Part shown: positions 4,921 to 5,440 of the stretch, in pieces
Layout of the letters: each line of letters starts with the position of its first letter
How positions within the stretch are numbered: the stretch's first letter is position 1
Translations under genes and position numbers: made by a program
Origin: Sphingomonadaceae bacterium
GTDB taxonomy: Bacteria; Pseudomonadota; Alphaproteobacteria; Sphingomonadales; Sphingomonadaceae
Direction of reading: 5' to 3'
Length of the DNA: 5,440 nt
Assembly: GCA_947446935.1 (NCBI GenBank)
Contig: CANFIV010000132.1
Location: 1 to 5,440 of the forward strand
The notes under the pieces: model-generated
What the model saw: the letters and a program-made list of their open reading frames with translations, nothing else
What the model was told of the DNA's origin: nothing
The model's database searches: none

Positions 4921-5440
4921 TCAGGCGGGACCCTCGAACGAGTAGTCGGGCAGCGAATAGAATGCCTGCCGCAAGGCCTCGCTCCAGCTTGACGAGATCG
5001 ATTTGAAATAGGCGTCATCCGCCTGAATCCGCTTATGATGCAGCGGGGCAAAACTGTCGCGCTCGATCACCATGAGATCAAACGGCAGACCGACCGAGAG
5101 ATTGGCTGCGAGCGTTGAATCGAACGAGACCATCATCAGCTTGACCGCATCCTCGAAGCTCATGCCCTTGTCATAGCCGCGCAGCAGGATCGGGCGGCCA
5201 TACTTGGTCTCGCCGATCTGGAAGAAAGGCGTATCGAACGAGGCCTCGATGAAGTTGCCCTCGGGATAGATCATGAACAGGCGCGGCTCCATGTCGCGGA
5301 TCTGCCCGGCCACGATCATCGAGGCGGTGAAGCGCGGCCCCTCGCCCTGCATGCCTGAGTCCTGGCGTCCTTCGATCACATCGCGCAGCATGCGGCCGAC
5401 GATCGTGGCGACCTGAAACATGGTCGGCGCTTCCAGGATC
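4921..5440 (-). CDS. Anbu-type proteasome-like peptidase (5' end cut by window edge)
   Basis: The minus strand is open from the right edge to TGA at 4923-4921, giving 172 C-terminal residues of a family of about 240-250. Recognisable stretches are APTMFQVATIVGRMLRDV, FTASMIVAGQI, PRLFMIYPEGNFIEAS, DTPFFQIGETKYGRPIL and MVSFDSTLAANLSVGLPFDLMV. These match the Anbu family (COG3484, predicted proteasome-type protease), an HslV/20S beta-subunit relative in the Ntn-hydrolase superfamily. The nucleophilic N-terminal Thr lies outside the window, so activity cannot be judged. Anbu genes often sit with a transglutaminase-like protein, an alpha-E protein and an ATP-grasp protein; these would be off the right edge. 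Here the gene is followed by 262 bp and then the regulator on the same strand. The ATG at 5421 is internal, because the homology continues upstream of it. Confidence 0.92.
   Translation of the reverse strand, partial: ILEAPTMFQVATIVGRMLRDVIEGRQDSGMQGEGPRFTASMIVAGQIRDMEPRLFMIYPEGNFIEASFDTPFFQIGETKYGRPILLRGYDKGMSFEDAVKLMMVSFDSTLAANLSVGLPFDLMVIERDSFAPLHHKRIQADDAYFKSISSSWSEALRQAFYSLPDYSFEGPA

Overview
The window looks like chromosomal DNA from a GC-rich alphaproteobacterium, most likely a sphingomonad (Sphingomonadales, perhaps Erythrobacteraceae). The reasons are the alphaproteobacterial type of SerC with a matching 5' leader, an extensin-like lipoprotein, a PEPxxW-type PEP-CTERM protein, a TonB-C protein with the paired-cysteine pattern common in sphingomonads, and an Anbu-type proteasome-like peptidase. 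The taxonomic call is an inference from protein character, not from a marker gene.

Layout, left to right. Positions 1-1020 (minus) hold most of serC, cut by the left edge. Positions 1021-1104 hold its leader (two hairpins, the second covering part of the ribosome binding site) and a good sigma-70 type promoter. A divergent gene at 1172-1852 (plus) encodes a lipoprotein with an extensin-like/M15-type zinc peptidase fold. Positions 2025-2642 (plus) encode a secreted PEP-CTERM protein of the choice-of-anchor C type, preceded by an AT-rich leader region and followed by a textbook rho-independent terminator. Positions 2884-3918 (plus) encode a TonB-C family protein with an unclear, possibly damaged 5' end and three tandem CX15C units. 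Convergent to it, 3960-4658 (minus) encodes a FixJ/NarL-like regulator whose receiver domain has lost the residues needed for phosphorylation. Its 262-bp upstream region carries several overlapping dyads built on the half-site TACCTA(T) and a possible leader ORF. Positions 4921-5440 (minus) hold the C-terminal two thirds of an Anbu peptidase, cut by the right edge.

The genes do not form one operon. They read as a mosaic of single transcription units: serine/PLP metabolism, envelope modification, exosortase-dependent surface protein, envelope TonB-like protein, an orphan transcription factor, and a proteasome-like peptidase. Three of the products are predicted to be exported or envelope-linked.

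The most interesting items are the phosphorylation-deficient regulator together with the clustered operator-like dyads in front of it, and the three-unit CX15C architecture of the TonB-C protein. I see no RNA genes other than the serC leader, and no insertion sequences, CRISPR arrays or phage genes.
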